Part shown: piece after piece, positions 1-28,035 of the stretch
Position numbering within the stretch: the first letter of the stretch is position 1
How the letters are laid out: every line of letters begins with the position of its first letter
Origin: Pagrus major
Taxonomy: Eukaryota > Chordata > Actinopteri > Spariformes > Sparidae
DNA: 64,000 nt
Assembly: GCF_040436345.1 (NCBI RefSeq)
Contig: NC_133223.1
Span: 19,600,613 to 19,664,612 of the forward strand
Reading direction: 5' to 3'
Notes under the pieces: generated by a model
What the model was told of the DNA's origin: nothing
Seen by the model: only the letters and a program-made list of their open reading frames with translations
Databases searched by the model: none
Translations under genes and position numbers: made by a program

Positions 1-617
1 TCAAATAAACACAAAACTCAAGTCCATCTCCACTCAAATCTGTGTTTTTCTTCTTACTTAACTTAGTGTTAAGTAAGAAGGCTTATGTCTTTGTGCACAA
101 TGATGTACGTGCACATTCAATCATCTGCTTAGATGATTAGATTAATTTGCCCTAATGTTCAACAACGAATCACAATGCATTTCTTCGGTCACATCGTAAA
201 AGTGACAACATCATCCAAAACACGCTCACGTCGCATCAGGCTCTAAAGGGAGAAACACGCTGTTGCATCTGTCTTAATGGATTAAACCTGGGCCCTACTT
301 TTATATATTTTGGTGTGAAGGTTCAAAATGTTTTGGTGTTGGTCATGAAGATCACCTCAGGCACCAACCATGAACCGGGCTACAATGACTGCAATCCTGC
401 AAAACGTAATCCTTGAGGGCAAATGTGCTCATCAGAGTACATCCACCACAAAAATGGCCTATTTTGTCACTGACAGGCTCAGCTAGTAATTCCAAAATAA
501 AACTCTGGATTTGGATCTAGATTTTTGTAGTTATTTGAAAAAACAAACATTTAAAGCTATTTTTATATGTCCGTTGTCTGAAGGAGATCTTTAAAGTGTT
601 CTGTGTTTTCATGCTAG
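1..617 (+). other. acvr1: acvr1 intron (partial, runs off left edge)
   Basis: This stretch lies upstream of the first visible acvr1 exon and holds no reading frame that fits the receptor. It ends in a usable acceptor (CATGCTAG at 610-617). The only structure seen is a perfect short inverted repeat at 50-80. The remaining exons of the gene lie to the left of the window. Confidence 0.75.
50..80. repeat. perfect 13-bp inverted repeat (hairpin)
   Basis: CTTCTTACTTAAC at 50-62 is followed by a 5-base loop and its exact reverse complement GTTAAGTAAGAAG at 68-80. It sits inside an acvr1 intron. It may be a small fold-back remnant or chance; no known function is implied. Confidence 0.6.
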
Positions 618-1790
<1,173 letters not shown>

Positions 1791-2570
1791 GTTGGCCTCG
1801 CGAAGAAGAGGCAGAAGTACTAAAGGACTTTGAAGACATCCAGAGGGTGGACCATCTTAGAGAAAATCTCAAAAAGACAAAAGACTTGATGGGTTTGGTG
1901 CCCTTATAGTGGCACAGACCTGTATTTATTTTAAAACACTTGGCGGGACACATTTTGGCATCCAAAGATGGCCTACCGGGCATTTTTGAGACTGCCAATG
2001 GCCTTGGAAATAGGAAAATATCTATTCAACTTATGACATAGGAGCTGGACTGTTAGAAATGTTCTTCAAGGAAGAATCTGTTACCCGGGCATTTGAGTAG
2101 GATTGCTTTTGTTAAAACCGCAGATTCAGTTTGACACATGTTTTAGTTTGAACAATGTCTGAACATATTAGCAATTTCACTTTCTCTCTTCTATTGTACC
2201 GCATCGTTCATTTATGGTGGATTCTTTTGGAAAAGATTTCAACTTGCCAATCGAACCTGCCAATTTAATCTTGTTAAACAGTGATCACAGCAAGCAGTGT
2301 TACGTTTTACTTTTGTGTGTCATGCACCTCTGTTTACAATGCTGTCAGAACAAATCTCAACAATCCTGTAACGTTTAGTTGTACGGGTGCATCACCGGCA
2401 CTGTTCTTCTCCTGAGATATCGTCCGACTGAAGGTACTCTGTCGCAGACCTTTGGTATATCACCATGGATTTTACATCGGATTATGTACCTGTTCTATGT
2501 TTGTTTCTTCAGCTTTACAGAGACAAATGCTAAAAGAACAAATAAAATATCTGCTAGATGATGCTGAACT
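1791..2570 (+). other. acvr1: acvr1 3' untranslated region
   Basis: Non-coding sequence follows the TGA and ends near a canonical AATAAA at 2541-2546. The end point is inferred from that signal only. Just beyond lies a small direct duplication of about 20 bases (TTAACGCGTGCATTGT / TTAATGCGTGCATTGT at 2623-2660). Confidence 0.55.
2541..2546 (+). terminator. acvr1: polyadenylation signal of acvr1
   Basis: AATAAA about 750 bases after the stop codon; it is the first canonical hexamer downstream. Confidence 0.5.
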
Positions 2571-4348
2571 CTATTCCTCCAGAAGGCCTGTAAGTAAAGC
2601 CTGGGAAGCCTGTATACTGTCTTAACGCGTGCATTGTTGTCTTAATGCGTGCATTGTCGAGTAAATGAAGTGAAACTTCAGCCTTTTTTATTTCTTTAAC
2701 ATTTTATATCAATTAGTGATTTATATTAATTAAATAGAAAAACATGTGGTTTATCTGTCTCATTTGTTTGTCTTGTCAGTCCATCACTTTGGTCACAACA
2801 GCTATTGGATGAGGTACGAAGGAATTTAGAAATTCGTGGTGCCTGGCCCTAGAGGATGAATCCTTCTGACTCAGATGATTCTTTTACTTCTTCTGTAAAG
2901 TTCGAACAAAGTCTTGAAAGTTCAGAAAAAGCTTCTTTTTTAGCCATTATGTTTTCAAGGTTAAAAATATGCTTTAATTTTAATATCCTCCTTGAAATGC
3001 TGAATTTTCTAAATATTCTGGTGATTCATCACTCACTCAGGTAAACCAAAGATCTTTCAAGATTTGAAGGGAAATTATCCCATCATCATTTTCATTTTGC
3101 CCCTCGGCATCTCACACCAAACACAACATTAAATAAACTTGGTATGAACAGCTGGTAAAATAAATGCAGTGAAGATGTGTGTGGACAGGCTGGTATAGAG
3201 GACTCCTGTTAACTTTATTTTTCACAATTACATTCATAGGAAAGTGCTTAATCTGTACAAACCCTGCCTTCAACACTTCCTTTAACACCACCAACAAGTT
3301 GACATTTTTTATTATTGATGTGTCTCCAACTTTTGGATGAATTGCCATGATATGACTGTAATTTTGTACGAGATTAGGAATACTTGGAGTCCTATAGACC
3401 CTGGTGATCCACTGATGTTTCATGTAGCACCATCATCAGGCTAAACTTCTAGTTTGCCCAATATTTTGGTTTATGACCAAATACCAGCCAAACTAACAGT
3501 TTTGACAGCCCCATTATCCTCAACTACAGAACGTGTTGAGTGCTTATTAGCAAGTAAATGAGCCACAGAGACTTTTGTCTGATTTTACTTTGTTTTTACT
3601 CTGCAGAGAACTTTTTTTGATTTCTCTGCTCATTTTAATTTTGAACTTCCTGGGCTTTGGTGTGTAGACATGACACTGAGATTAAATTAATTTTGATGCA
3701 GCATTTTTTTTTTCCTGCTGTAATAATCTACTCTGATCTCATATGATCCCCTCAATACATTGCCTAAAATCACATATTTTGAAGACCATTTAAAAAATTT
3801 GTTTTCATCTGAGCCCTCCTGTCCCTGCCACTTTTCAACGCAAAGTGACACATTGTGTCAAATCATGAATCTTCATTATTCAGAATCTTTAATATCCTGT
3901 TGTTTTTTTAGTACCATCTGTGATTTCACAAAACCTTATCCATCCCTTCTAACATTTTTCTCCTGTGATTTCTAACTTTAATAGGCAAATATGCGGACAA
4001 TATATAATGGCGACCAAATTATTTACTTTCTCAAATAAAGCTGACTTTTGCAGCTGTCGGCACTGCAGCTAAAACCCGATATTTCAGTGTCTGCCTTTGT
4101 GCAAGTTAAAATCTATGGCCTTAACCATCGTTCAGTCATTTTAGTGGTCTTACTGTGCTGTTTATTGATAAATCCATGGTGCTGAGGTAGCAGATGGATT
4201 TATAATTGCACCTTTTTTTCTCAGCAGTCAGTAATCTGTAATATTATCTAAAATACATACCAAAGTGAGAAGAAGCAACATGTAGTCATGAAAGAGGATC
4301 ATGGAGACTGACTAAAAAACTAAATAAAAAGGTGTATTTACTCGTATT

Positions 4349-4743
4349 TTAAAGATGCACTATAGTTTTGCGGACGGAAATGTTAATCAGAAGAAGATCT
4401 TCACTGACTGACTTTCTTATGCCTAAACAAACTGAATAAACAAATTGCATTTTGTAGTTTGGGGGAAAAAATTCTAATCAGAAGAGAAAGATGATTTTTA
4501 TTTGACTTAATAAAATAAACACATTTTCATACTGTTTTACTTTGTTTATATTTGGCGGACCCTGCCACCTTTCTAGCTTCAAACAGTGTTCTGGGGACCT
4601 TATTTTCCTCTGAGAACAGCTTGTTTATTCAGTTATGGAAAAAATAAATATTTCTGAGTTTGTATTATTACCTTATTACTATAGTAAATATCATATATCT
4701 GAGTATGATTTTCTTCTCCAGAACTACATAGTGCTTCCTTTAA
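4349..4743. mobile_element. MITE, TTAAAG...CTTTAA ends (family A, full copy)
   Basis: The left end TTAAAGATGCACTATAGTTTTG pairs imperfectly with the right end AGAACTACATAGTGCTTCCTTTAA, forming terminal inverted repeats. The core motif GGCGGACCCTGCCACC and GCTTCAAACAGTGTTCTGG recur at 36190-36240 and, in reverse, at 26981-27038. It has no coding capacity and is best read as a non-autonomous DNA transposon. Confidence 0.65.
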
Positions 4744-5836
4744 TAGACAGTTTTAAAAGACAGTTGTAGTAGGGAGAGAGAGACAATAACTGATGCTCCC
4801 ATTGAGACATCTTCTTTTAAAATGAACAAATCACTGACTGGTTGTTTCCACAGAATAATATATCTGCACACTATAAAAAGCTCAACATCTGCACTGACAA
4901 AGCACCAAATTAATTGATATTCATTTGGAAAAGGTCAAAAGCCCAGATATTTTCCATGCCAGCTGTAAACAGAAACTGCGTGCGTAGCAGCTATCTTTGG
5001 CAGATGTCGAACAGAAACTGGGCTCCTGATGCTTCTCAGACTGATTTATATGCAGCTAGAGGAGTTTTGGGCCAGATGATGAAAACACAACCATGGATGT
5101 CTGATGGTGCTAAGACGCTCTGCTCGCATGTATCGGCTATCAACACAGACTGTCCTCATATTCAGTGTCACTTGATCCATCCTGCTCCCACGGGGCGCAG
5201 AGTTCTGAGTCAACCAGTTTAAAAAATTTCGTCCCCCCTTTGGAATTGAGCTCAGTTCACTCCTTCACTCTCCTGGTGGTTGCTATGCAGCCTGAGCAGC
5301 AGAAACAAGTCTTAGTGACATATGGCCTGCAGTAAATAACTTCTCGCATGCAGGTGAGTTGAACGTACAGCATGCTCATCTAGTAATCACCACCTGAAAG
5401 TGTTTACTCTCTGCATGGTTGGACAGATTTGGTATCAGTGCTACCTGTCTAGGCTCTTTTCTTTAGTTGTGCTGACCTGACTTCTGCTCACATCCAGGGA
5501 GAAAACCACAGGGGTGCAACAAAGACAGGATTACCAACCAGGCCAAAGCAGCAAACTGCCAGCCCCTCAGGGGCCTCAAACATGTGAACTGGTCTTAATT
5601 AACTGCAAATTTGTTGGGGAATTTGCACCTCTCAAGTACAGTATCAACAAAGGTGGCTCCTGCTTTATCACCTCCTATTGATCACTCATTACACCTTCAT
5701 TAGTCTGGCTCATATTAGGCTCATGTGGTGCTCCTTCACAATAAGTTTGTGTTGAGTCAAGTAAGCACACAAAACTGGGGCAGGTAGTTTTGCAACATAG
5801 GAATACTGGTTGGTTACTGGGCATATGATGAGGCTG

Positions 5837-6357
5837 CAGTGATGGAATGTAACTAAGTACATTTACTCAAGTACTGTACCTAAGTGCAATTTATAGGTAT
5901 TTGTACTTAAGTATCTTAATTTTCTGATACTTTATACTTCCACTCCACTCCATTTTGGAGGCAAATATTGTACTTTTTACTCCGCTACATTTATTTGATA
6001 CTGTAAGATAAGTTGCCTTGCAGACGGCATGCTGAATCAAAGTCAAAGCAGCACATTTTAGAATTAATTTATTTTATCGACAATCAGGTAAAAAAGAACA
6101 CCGACTCCAAAAATCAGAGAAATGCTGAATATCTGATGAGAAAATTGTCTGACTCCGAGTACACAGTATATACATACATGTGAATATATGTTTAATTTAC
6201 CTGTACTTTGATACTAAAGTACATGCAATATCGGATACTTTAAGGCTTTTACTCAAGTAGCTACTATTCGTGTGGGTGACTTAGTTTTATCAAAGTAATA
6301 TTTTAACACAGTATCTTAGTTACTCAAGCATGACTTTTGGATACTTTCACAACACTG
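5837..6357. mobile_element. non-autonomous hAT-like element with 8-bp target duplication
   Basis: The element starts CAGTGATGGAATGTAAC and ends TTTCACAACACTG, so the termini are CAGTG/CACTG as in hAT transposons. The flanking 8-mers TGAGGCTG (5829-5836) and TCAGGCTG (6358-6365) match at 7 of 8 positions, as expected of an ageing hAT target site. The interior has AAGTACATTTACTCAAGTACTG, a repeat motif widespread in fish. No transposase frame is present. Confidence 0.75.
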
Positions 6358-6994
6358 TCAGGCTGCCCTGTTTAGTTGGTTGTGTGTGCTGTATGTGATG
6401 AGAATCTGGAGGTAACAGGGTACAAACACTGTCGGGAAATGTTTTGCCCCAGTGCCTCAAAACAGATTAATCCAACCATGGCCACTAGACCCTGGAAACC
6501 AATGCATGGTTCAGTGAACTGCTTGTTCCCAAACTTTTTCTCATCAACAACCTCAGACACCACAGACCCCCATTTGTAAAGATTTCTTCTTAAAATTTGT
6601 TTTGATTTATACAAAAGTGCACAGAACCTTGACCAAAATAGTCATTTTGTTACTTATGTATGGAATTATAGTTAAAATTAATCATTCCTATTTTTGCTGG
6701 TGACCCTCTCGAGGACCCCACTGTGAGAACCTCTGCAATAAACAATTTATTTGCCCGCTTGTGTTTAATTATGGAGTTGGATTAGAGTCAGTGCATCTTC
6801 CCAAAACAATCACTAATATTCTCTGGGCCTGTGTGTGTTTGTTGACCTCAATGAGGAGTTCAGTGATCCTGTTCTTTAATTGCAGTGTTGTAAAAACTAC
6901 CCAAACATCATACTTGAGACATCGTGTTGAAAGATGACTTCAGTAAAAGTGAAAGTCACCCGTATGAACAGTACTCGAGTAAAAGTATCTGATA

Positions 6995-7347
6995 TTAAAG
7001 ATGCAGTATGTAAGAACTGACCACCTGTCAAAACAAACAGGGGGCAGCATATCGCTGGAGTAACTTCTCACTGCTGCTAACTGTAGCTGCTGTTAGCTAG
7101 TTAGCTCAGTTAGCTGTGCAGCTAGCAGTCCGAACTAGGAGTTGGGAGAGTGTTGGTGCTTACACTGCTAGCACAAGCGCTTTAGACCAGGACGTATTGG
7201 GGCTAGCTGGTTAGCATGCTAATTCATATAACTTGATAATGCAAAACATAGACGTCATAATGTCAGAACTGTTATTCACATTCTGTTGATAATTTAAGTT
7301 AATTTTTGAATGTTTTCAACTAAAATTCTTACATATTGCACCTTTAA
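6995..7347. mobile_element. MITE, TTAAAGATGCAGTATGTAAGAA ends (family B)
   Basis: The left terminus at 6995 and the right terminus TTCTTACATATTGCACCTTTAA (ending 7347) are near-perfect inverted repeats. The body includes GGTTAGCATGCTAA and a GTTTTCAACTAAAA stretch. A diverged copy lies at 58088-58423 and an internally deleted one at 30617-30689. Confidence 0.7.
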
Positions 7348-7445
7348 ATATATTATAACTAATTTTGCTGCAATAAATGTACTTAAATATCAAAAATAAA
7401 AATCACAGTAATATATATACATATCAAATTATGATGATAGACATC

Positions 7446-7448
<3 letters not shown>

Positions 7449-7529
<81 letters not shown>
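7449..7529. repeat. (AT)n microsatellite
   Basis: About 80 bases of uninterrupted AT dinucleotides, flanked by imperfect ATAC/ACAT units. Confidence 0.95.
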
Positions 7530-7539
<10 letters not shown>

Positions 7540-7556
7540 TATATTACTTAGCACTC

Positions 7557-7636
7557 AAGTACAGTGCTTGAGTAAACAACTTAGTTACATCCCATTAAGT
7601 ACAGTGCTTGAGTAAACAACTTAGTTACATCCCATC
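7557..7636. repeat. tandem duplication, two ~40-bp units
   Basis: The unit beginning AAGTACAGTGCTTGAGTAAA and ending TTACATCCCAT occurs twice back to back with essentially no divergence, implying a recent duplication next to the (AT)n tract. Confidence 0.85.
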
Positions 7637-7911
7637 GCTGTATATTATAAAGCAGAAAATGGAAAATACTTATGTAAAGTACAAGAACATTATAATTGTA
7701 CTTGAGTAAATGTACTTAGTAACATCCCATCACTGTTTAAATACTAATAATGTATACAGATTGGCTATAGAGTGGCGCCCTATTACCCTACTTCATAAAA
7801 TTGGCCTGCCCTCTTTATAAGTGTCCCCCCTCCCTTTGAAAGTTGCATATCCATAACATGCTTGTATCTGATATTTTACATCAGAAACTATTTATTTACT
7901 GTAAGCAAGAA

Positions 7912-8002
7912 TTAATAATCATTTAAAAAATTTGAGCACCCCACGATTTTCAGCGGCCCCTTTCTGGCCCCCCTTCTGAAAAAATTCTGGGGGCGCCCCT
8001 GG
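7912..8002 (-). mobile_element. fragment of a CAGGGGCG-ended DNA transposon
   Basis: On the minus strand the segment begins CAGGGGCGCCCCCAGAATTT and then reads GGGGGGCCAGAAAGGGGCCG. The CAGGGGCG terminus is typical of several hAT-type fish elements. The other end was not found, so this is probably a truncated copy. Confidence 0.35.
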
Positions 8003-8239
8003 CTGTAGTCTGTACTTTTCATAGTGTTCAAACAAAAACTCTGGATTAAATTAAATTGATCAACAGGGCTAATATGCGAAAAATTTAGATTTACACACTT
8101 GTAAATAGGTGACACTTCCACCAGCTGTAGACATGTCCATGCTGAAGGGGCTGACAGGACAGGAGGAGGTGTTTTCACTGGACGTGCAGCTCTTAAATGG
8201 ATGTGCTGCACACTTTCTCTCTGGCTCTCATTCACATGT

Positions 8240-8461
8240 CTTCATCAGAGGTCTGCAGCGCTAATCCTCTTAATCCCCGTCAACAGAGGCGGAGCAAAAG
8301 CTCTCTTTGCGTTTTACAGTTCAGCCCCCCCCCTCACCCCGCATACACTGCGAGGCGTTTGTGCGGGCTGCGTGGCCGACGGACTTCACCGCGATGTGTG
8401 ATGTTGTGTTTTCTGTTTTCTGAGTAAAAACGCCGGACACGGAGCAGATGCTGCCCAGGCC
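8240..8461 (+). promoter_or_regulatory. acvr1c: acvr1c promoter / 5' UTR, GC-richer, with two upstream ORFs
   Basis: CpG-containing, GC-richer sequence immediately upstream of the start codon, in contrast to the AT-rich surroundings. Two short upstream ORFs occur: ATG 8394 to TGA 8421-8423 (nine codons), and ATG 8448 to TGA 8463-8465 (five codons), whose stop overlaps the acvr1c ATG. Transcription start is not visible, so inclusion of both in the mRNA is inferred. Confidence 0.45.
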
Positions 8462-22120
<13,659 letters not shown>

Positions 22121-23599
22121 ATCGACTTGTTGCCCTGCAGATCAGCGCTGGCGCAGGCACCGGTGCAACAGGAGACTGAGCGCTTGTTGGAAGCAGACAG
22201 GGAGAAGCCGCTCTCTCTAACTGCCTGAGGCTGCCCTCTGCAGGACACAACCGCACTGTTCACCCTCAGAGAGCAGATTCAGGTTGTTTGTTGGTGCCAA
22301 AGTATTGTAGGAGGGTGTCTGTGGCTGCTGCTGTGCACATAGACACCTTATAAACCAAACGGTTGAAGGAAGAGCCATATGAGATAAGAATATGTATAAT
22401 GTATATACAGATTATTTTGCTACCTCAGACATTTAAGTGCCCAAAGCTTAAAGTTGCACATTGTGATGTTTTTTGTGCCATATCTAGTAGCAAACACAGT
22501 ATTGATGGGTAGGTAGTGTGCTGACAATCACAGAGGATACTGGATAAGTCACCCTGGTATCGACTTGTTTTAAATGACACACTGTCCCTGATCATTTGAG
22601 CTGTAAAGTTTGTCGTTGAAGATAAATGGTTCAGTGGAAAGGTTACGAAATACTTACCTAACTAACCACTGTGGCTCCATGGAGGCAATGAGTCGCTTGT
22701 TCTGTTGGTCCAAATACTGTGATGACAATGTGATGACATCCCAGAGGATGTATCCCAATACTTCTGATGATCCTCTGACTTTTCTGTCAGTCCAACTGAA
22801 ACTAATAATTTTAAAATTATTATTATCTTCGCCGCCCTCAGGCCAAACTTTTAGGGCAGACACTGCAGGTGAAAACATGCAGAGATCAATATTGAGATTT
22901 CCGTAACAAAACACCTTCTTTCAGACCAGAGGAGAGAAAACTTTCAAAATACACATAAAGGTTATTATTTTAGTTCAGCTTTCTGCTTTCTGTTCTGGAA
23001 AATGTGTGCAAACAAGCACATCTTTTATTAGATAGCCTAATGTGTGTATTTAATCATAACAGTTCTGAAAACTTGGAAAACAAAAATAATTGTCTTAATG
23101 TAAGTGATCAACTGGGGAAGTTTCATCCATTTTCACCCCATTGACCTGTAGTGTCTTATGTTTTTATCTAAAAATTGAAGGAATTTTACAATGCATACCT
23201 TTTAAAGGTCAATCTTAAAAACATGGGAGAGTTAATTTTTTTTTAAGGCTGTTGACCGTATTTTCTGATTTATAGAGTGATAAAAAGAGATATCCAAAAG
23301 TTGCTCTTTAAAAACCTCGGACTCTAATATTTCAACAAAATTAAACAAAACAACTGTGGACCTGGCTTTATCGAATCTTCAGATTTGTGTTCTGAAAATA
23401 TGTTCAAAGGATTACAATTTTAATATTAAAATAACATTATGCACAATAACAATTTCAGAAAACTTTATTTAAATTCCCAAATATGATGAAAGCGAAGATC
23501 AGATCTTGATTAAGCTAAGGATAAAATAATAAAACAAGAGGATAATGACAAAAGACAGAACAGACGAAACAACAGATGTAGAAGCATCACTGGTGGTAA

Positions 23600-23975
23600 A
23601 TCTTTAAATTTCTACATTAAAATGTCTAAAAACAGCTGGACCTTTCTTATATATTTTGTTGACTTACATTATCCTAAATGTTTCCAAAAATGTTCAAACC
23701 CAGAGAAATCATGAATTTAATTCATGGTAACTTACGCCAGAGACTGAGGAAGGGAGGCGACAAACATCACTAAAAGAAATGTGAAAAAAACTTTAATACA
23801 TCACTTGCTCCGTGAACATTTCTGTCTGAGTTATGTCAGATAGATTTTGATCAGCAATGGTGGTTGTTTAACAATGGAGACAAAAACTCCCATGAACCCA
23901 CGCTACTCATGTCTTTTGTTTTTATTGAGAGACGTGTAGTGGCAGATATTACACACGTGTTTCAGACATTTTACT
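23600..23975. mobile_element. interspersed repeat, family F
   Basis: Shares GTTCAAACCCAGAGAAATC, CTTTAATACATCACTTGCTC, GAACATTTCTGTCTGA and TTTATTGAGAGACGTG...GTGGCAGATATTACACA with copies at 33690-34075 and 49785-49965. Non-coding, class unknown. Confidence 0.6.
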
Positions 23976-24533
23976 TCACATTTCATAGCACAGCTTGGGT
24001 GATGGGCACCTAATGAGGCCTGTAAAGCCAGGTTTAGGGACAATTTATACACCATGTGTGCCTGTATGGGCCCACATGTGCGTGTTTCATATCATGTGAA
24101 GTGATCCCGCATTTAAAGATGTGAATCTGATTATTTAGTGTAGTTTTTGTGAAACTGGTGCTGTGGAGATAACCTTTCCCATCCATCATGGGGTTAAATT
24201 CACGTCTAGCTTTATGTACACAGTCAATGTTCATGTTTTTAGTTTGCTAAGGTGAGGTACATATTTCCATGTAGCTGCTTACTGTAGGTGTTGACACATA
24301 CAAGTGTTCTGCTGGATGATATGTAGCATCAGCTGTGTTGCCTCTTGAAAATAAGCTATGTACAGTAGCCTGTTGCTTTCTTGGGAAATATCCAACCCAA
24401 ATCTCCACAATTAATGTTGACGATGTACATTTTCTGCAAACCACAGATATGTTGCAACTTTATGTCTCCTTACATTCAGTTTTCAATTTCATGTTGTTGC
24501 ACCGTTGTGCGGCTCTGGTTAGGTTAAAGCAAC

Positions 24534-24874
24534 ATTATGTAGAAATTGGCCTTTTGTGCAATTTGGCGCCTCCCACAGTTTCTGAGTGCAACACCACTGT
24601 CATAAATACAAATCCCAGGTCTGTAACAATTTGTCAGAGGCAATGTAATTGCTAACTACAAACAAAACTTATCAGGTCATCACGATGTTGTGTTGAAAAC
24701 TTGTATGTTGAAGTAAACATGTATGTAACACTGTCATCCTACCCTCTCACTGAAGTTACACAGTGCAGAAACAAGTGATAGAGACACCATTCATCCTATT
24801 ATAAGACACTGTACCATCAACATGATTTTGAAGCTGCTATTTTAAGGTAAAAAAATTACATAATGTTGCTTTAA
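24534..24874. mobile_element. MITE with TTAAAGCAACATTATGTAG ends (family E)
   Basis: Left end TTAAAGCAACATTATGTAGA and right end TTACATAATGTTGCTTTAA are near-perfect inverted repeats bounding 341 bases with no frame. A reverse partial copy lies at 14975-15240. A similar right end (CATAATGTTGCTTTAA) closes a segment near 27365-27380. Confidence 0.75.
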
Positions 24875-25725
24875 GGCACAAAAACAACTTGGTTAGGGTT
24901 AGGAAAGGTCATATTTTGGTGTAAAACACCTGATTTGGTCGTCGCAAACACGGCTGGAGATGTTCCAAGGTGCCCGTAAAATTGTCCAGTGGTTTCTCAC
25001 TTACAAATGTTGAAACGCAGTCTTGCTGCTATGAAAGTCAAGTCGTACACATATAATGTGAGCCTGACATGACACGTATTGCACAAATGCCAATATGGTA
25101 CGTATGACACATACCAATTTGAGAGTATCGGTGGTTTTCAGAAATGTAAACTGTCAGCATTTTATTCTGCCGTCTTCGTTCTCTTCCTTCTGTGAAATGA
25201 TTAGTTGACTTTAATCATGCAATCATTGGACTTTCTGTGTTGCAGATTACAGATAGGAAATACTGAAAATGCAGTATTCAAGCGTCTGGCTCTGCCTGTG
25301 TCCATTGTTAACACTTGTAGTGTAATTAAATTAGTTTTATATCTCATGTTGGATCTGTGCTGAGCCAAGCTTTTATTTTGTCTTTTGTGTCATATCTGCT
25401 TCTCCAAGAATCAGACGGGTGACACAGAAGAGATGATAGCTAAAAGACTTATCAGTCATTCCAAAGAGGAGTGATCACAATGTGCAATTTCTGACTGGTG
25501 TCTTTTTTTTATATATTGTATATTAAATTGCTAAATATTAACAAATGTGATACTGCTTTCGTAATATATACTTTTGATTCTAAACCGTCAAGTTATTATT
25601 TAGATTCATATTTTGGATTAATGTATGTGAATGTTGTGTGTTGTTGCTCAGATTTCATGCCATTGCACTGTATCTTTTCTCTTGCACTATTTATTCTGTA
25701 TAGAAATCAGTGATATCAGTGGGTC

Positions 25726-25731
25726 AATAAA
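25726..25731 (+). terminator. acvr1c: candidate acvr1c polyadenylation signal
   Basis: AATAAA in the context GGGTCAATAAACTGTTTT, followed by T/G-rich sequence. Confidence 0.4.
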
Positions 25732-26744
25732 CTGTTTTTCATGGAGTTAACTGGTTCAGTTTGAAATAAGTCTTCTTCATTACAACCAATACCACCAATG
25801 AATTAACTATACGATAACTGTAGTATCAGGCAAATATTATTTGTGGTCTTAAGCTGAGAAATAAAGTGTCTAACAAGTCAGTTGTGATTCTGAAAGCACT
25901 GATTCTGCAGAGCTCTGCACATTGAAAGAATTTCCCAGAGCAACTTATCTGAAACAGGCCTTTTACATTTTCCCCATCTCGCTTACCTTAACTGGCGTGA
26001 CTCATCTCCACTTTCTGTTCTGCCGCTCTGTGTGTTTATGATGTGGATGTGTCCGTTATACAGAGGAAATCAAGCTGTACCACACTGAGGCTATCAGCAC
26101 TTTGCAGATGAGTCAGAGGCCTTAAGAATGTGTTGCGAGATGCTTTAACAGATTTGTCAGTGCTTTGAGATCACATAGTGTCACTAACAGGAGGCTGATG
26201 GACACTTTCACATAGTGATTAAAGTCAGCAAAAGATCTAGTTGCTAAAAATGTTTACCACATTTACATGTTTTCTAGTCCGTCAAGTAAGAACACAAAAC
26301 ACCAGAATGGACAGGAGGAATGATTACAGTGACCAATAACTGTTAAATGTACACATAGGCATGTGAGTATTGTATTTAGACAGAAGAAATATGAATCTGT
26401 CCTTTAAACTCTGTACAGCCTGATTCAGAAATTTCTCATGTATGAATCATTGTTTCATTATGAAGCAGCAGGAGAGTTTCTGCTGTCAATGAAGAGAACA
26501 AAACATGTACTTTTCTGTTCTTTGACGTTTTGGAAATGTGGACTGGAATTAGCAATGTCCCGGTGAAATGGGATATCTGTGTTCCAGACGGTCCCGTGGT
26601 CGGTTGGCCAACTGGTCCTGCTGAGGGTCAGTGGGGCAGAGGGGAGTGCTGTGAGGCAATCTGTTAGTTAAGGAGTGTTTCAGCTGGGTTTAAATATGCA
26701 GCAACGAGGCTGAAAGTGAAATGGCCATTTTATCAAATGCTGTT

Positions 26745-28035
<1,291 letters not shown>

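Larger units (their letters stand above)
6880..7740. mobile_element. second AAGTA-type hAT-like repeat, interrupted
   Basis: Pieces of the same AGTAAAAGTA / CTTGAGTAAATGTACTTAGTAACATCCCATCACTG family flank a nested TTAAAG-ended MITE (6995-7347), an (AT)n tract and a tandem duplication. The right end ATCCCATCACTG at about 7723-7735 matches the family terminus. Confidence 0.55.
2571..8230. other. intergenic spacer acvr1 - acvr1c, repeat-rich
   Basis: No coding exon is recognised here; the short reading frames do not resemble known proteins. It holds TTAAAG-ended MITEs (4349-4743, 6995-7347), a hAT-like element (5837-6357), a second copy of the AAGTACATTTACTC-type repeat (about 6880-7740) carrying an (AT)n tract and a tandem duplication, and a fragment ending in a CAGGGGCG-type terminus near 8002. 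Confidence 0.6.
22121..25750 (+). other. acvr1c: acvr1c 3' UTR and downstream (long, repeat-containing)
   Basis: No frame continues after TAG 22118-22120. ACVR1C mRNAs have long 3' UTRs in other vertebrates, and a strong AATAAA occurs at 25726-25731, so a UTR of about 3.6 kb is plausible. An earlier hexamer near 23527 could also be used. The stretch carries family F (23600-23975) and family E (24534-24874) repeats. Confidence 0.4.

Noticed and set aside
7377..7571. 64-codon frame of alternating Tyr-Ile
   Set aside because: It is the translation of the (AT)n microsatellite.
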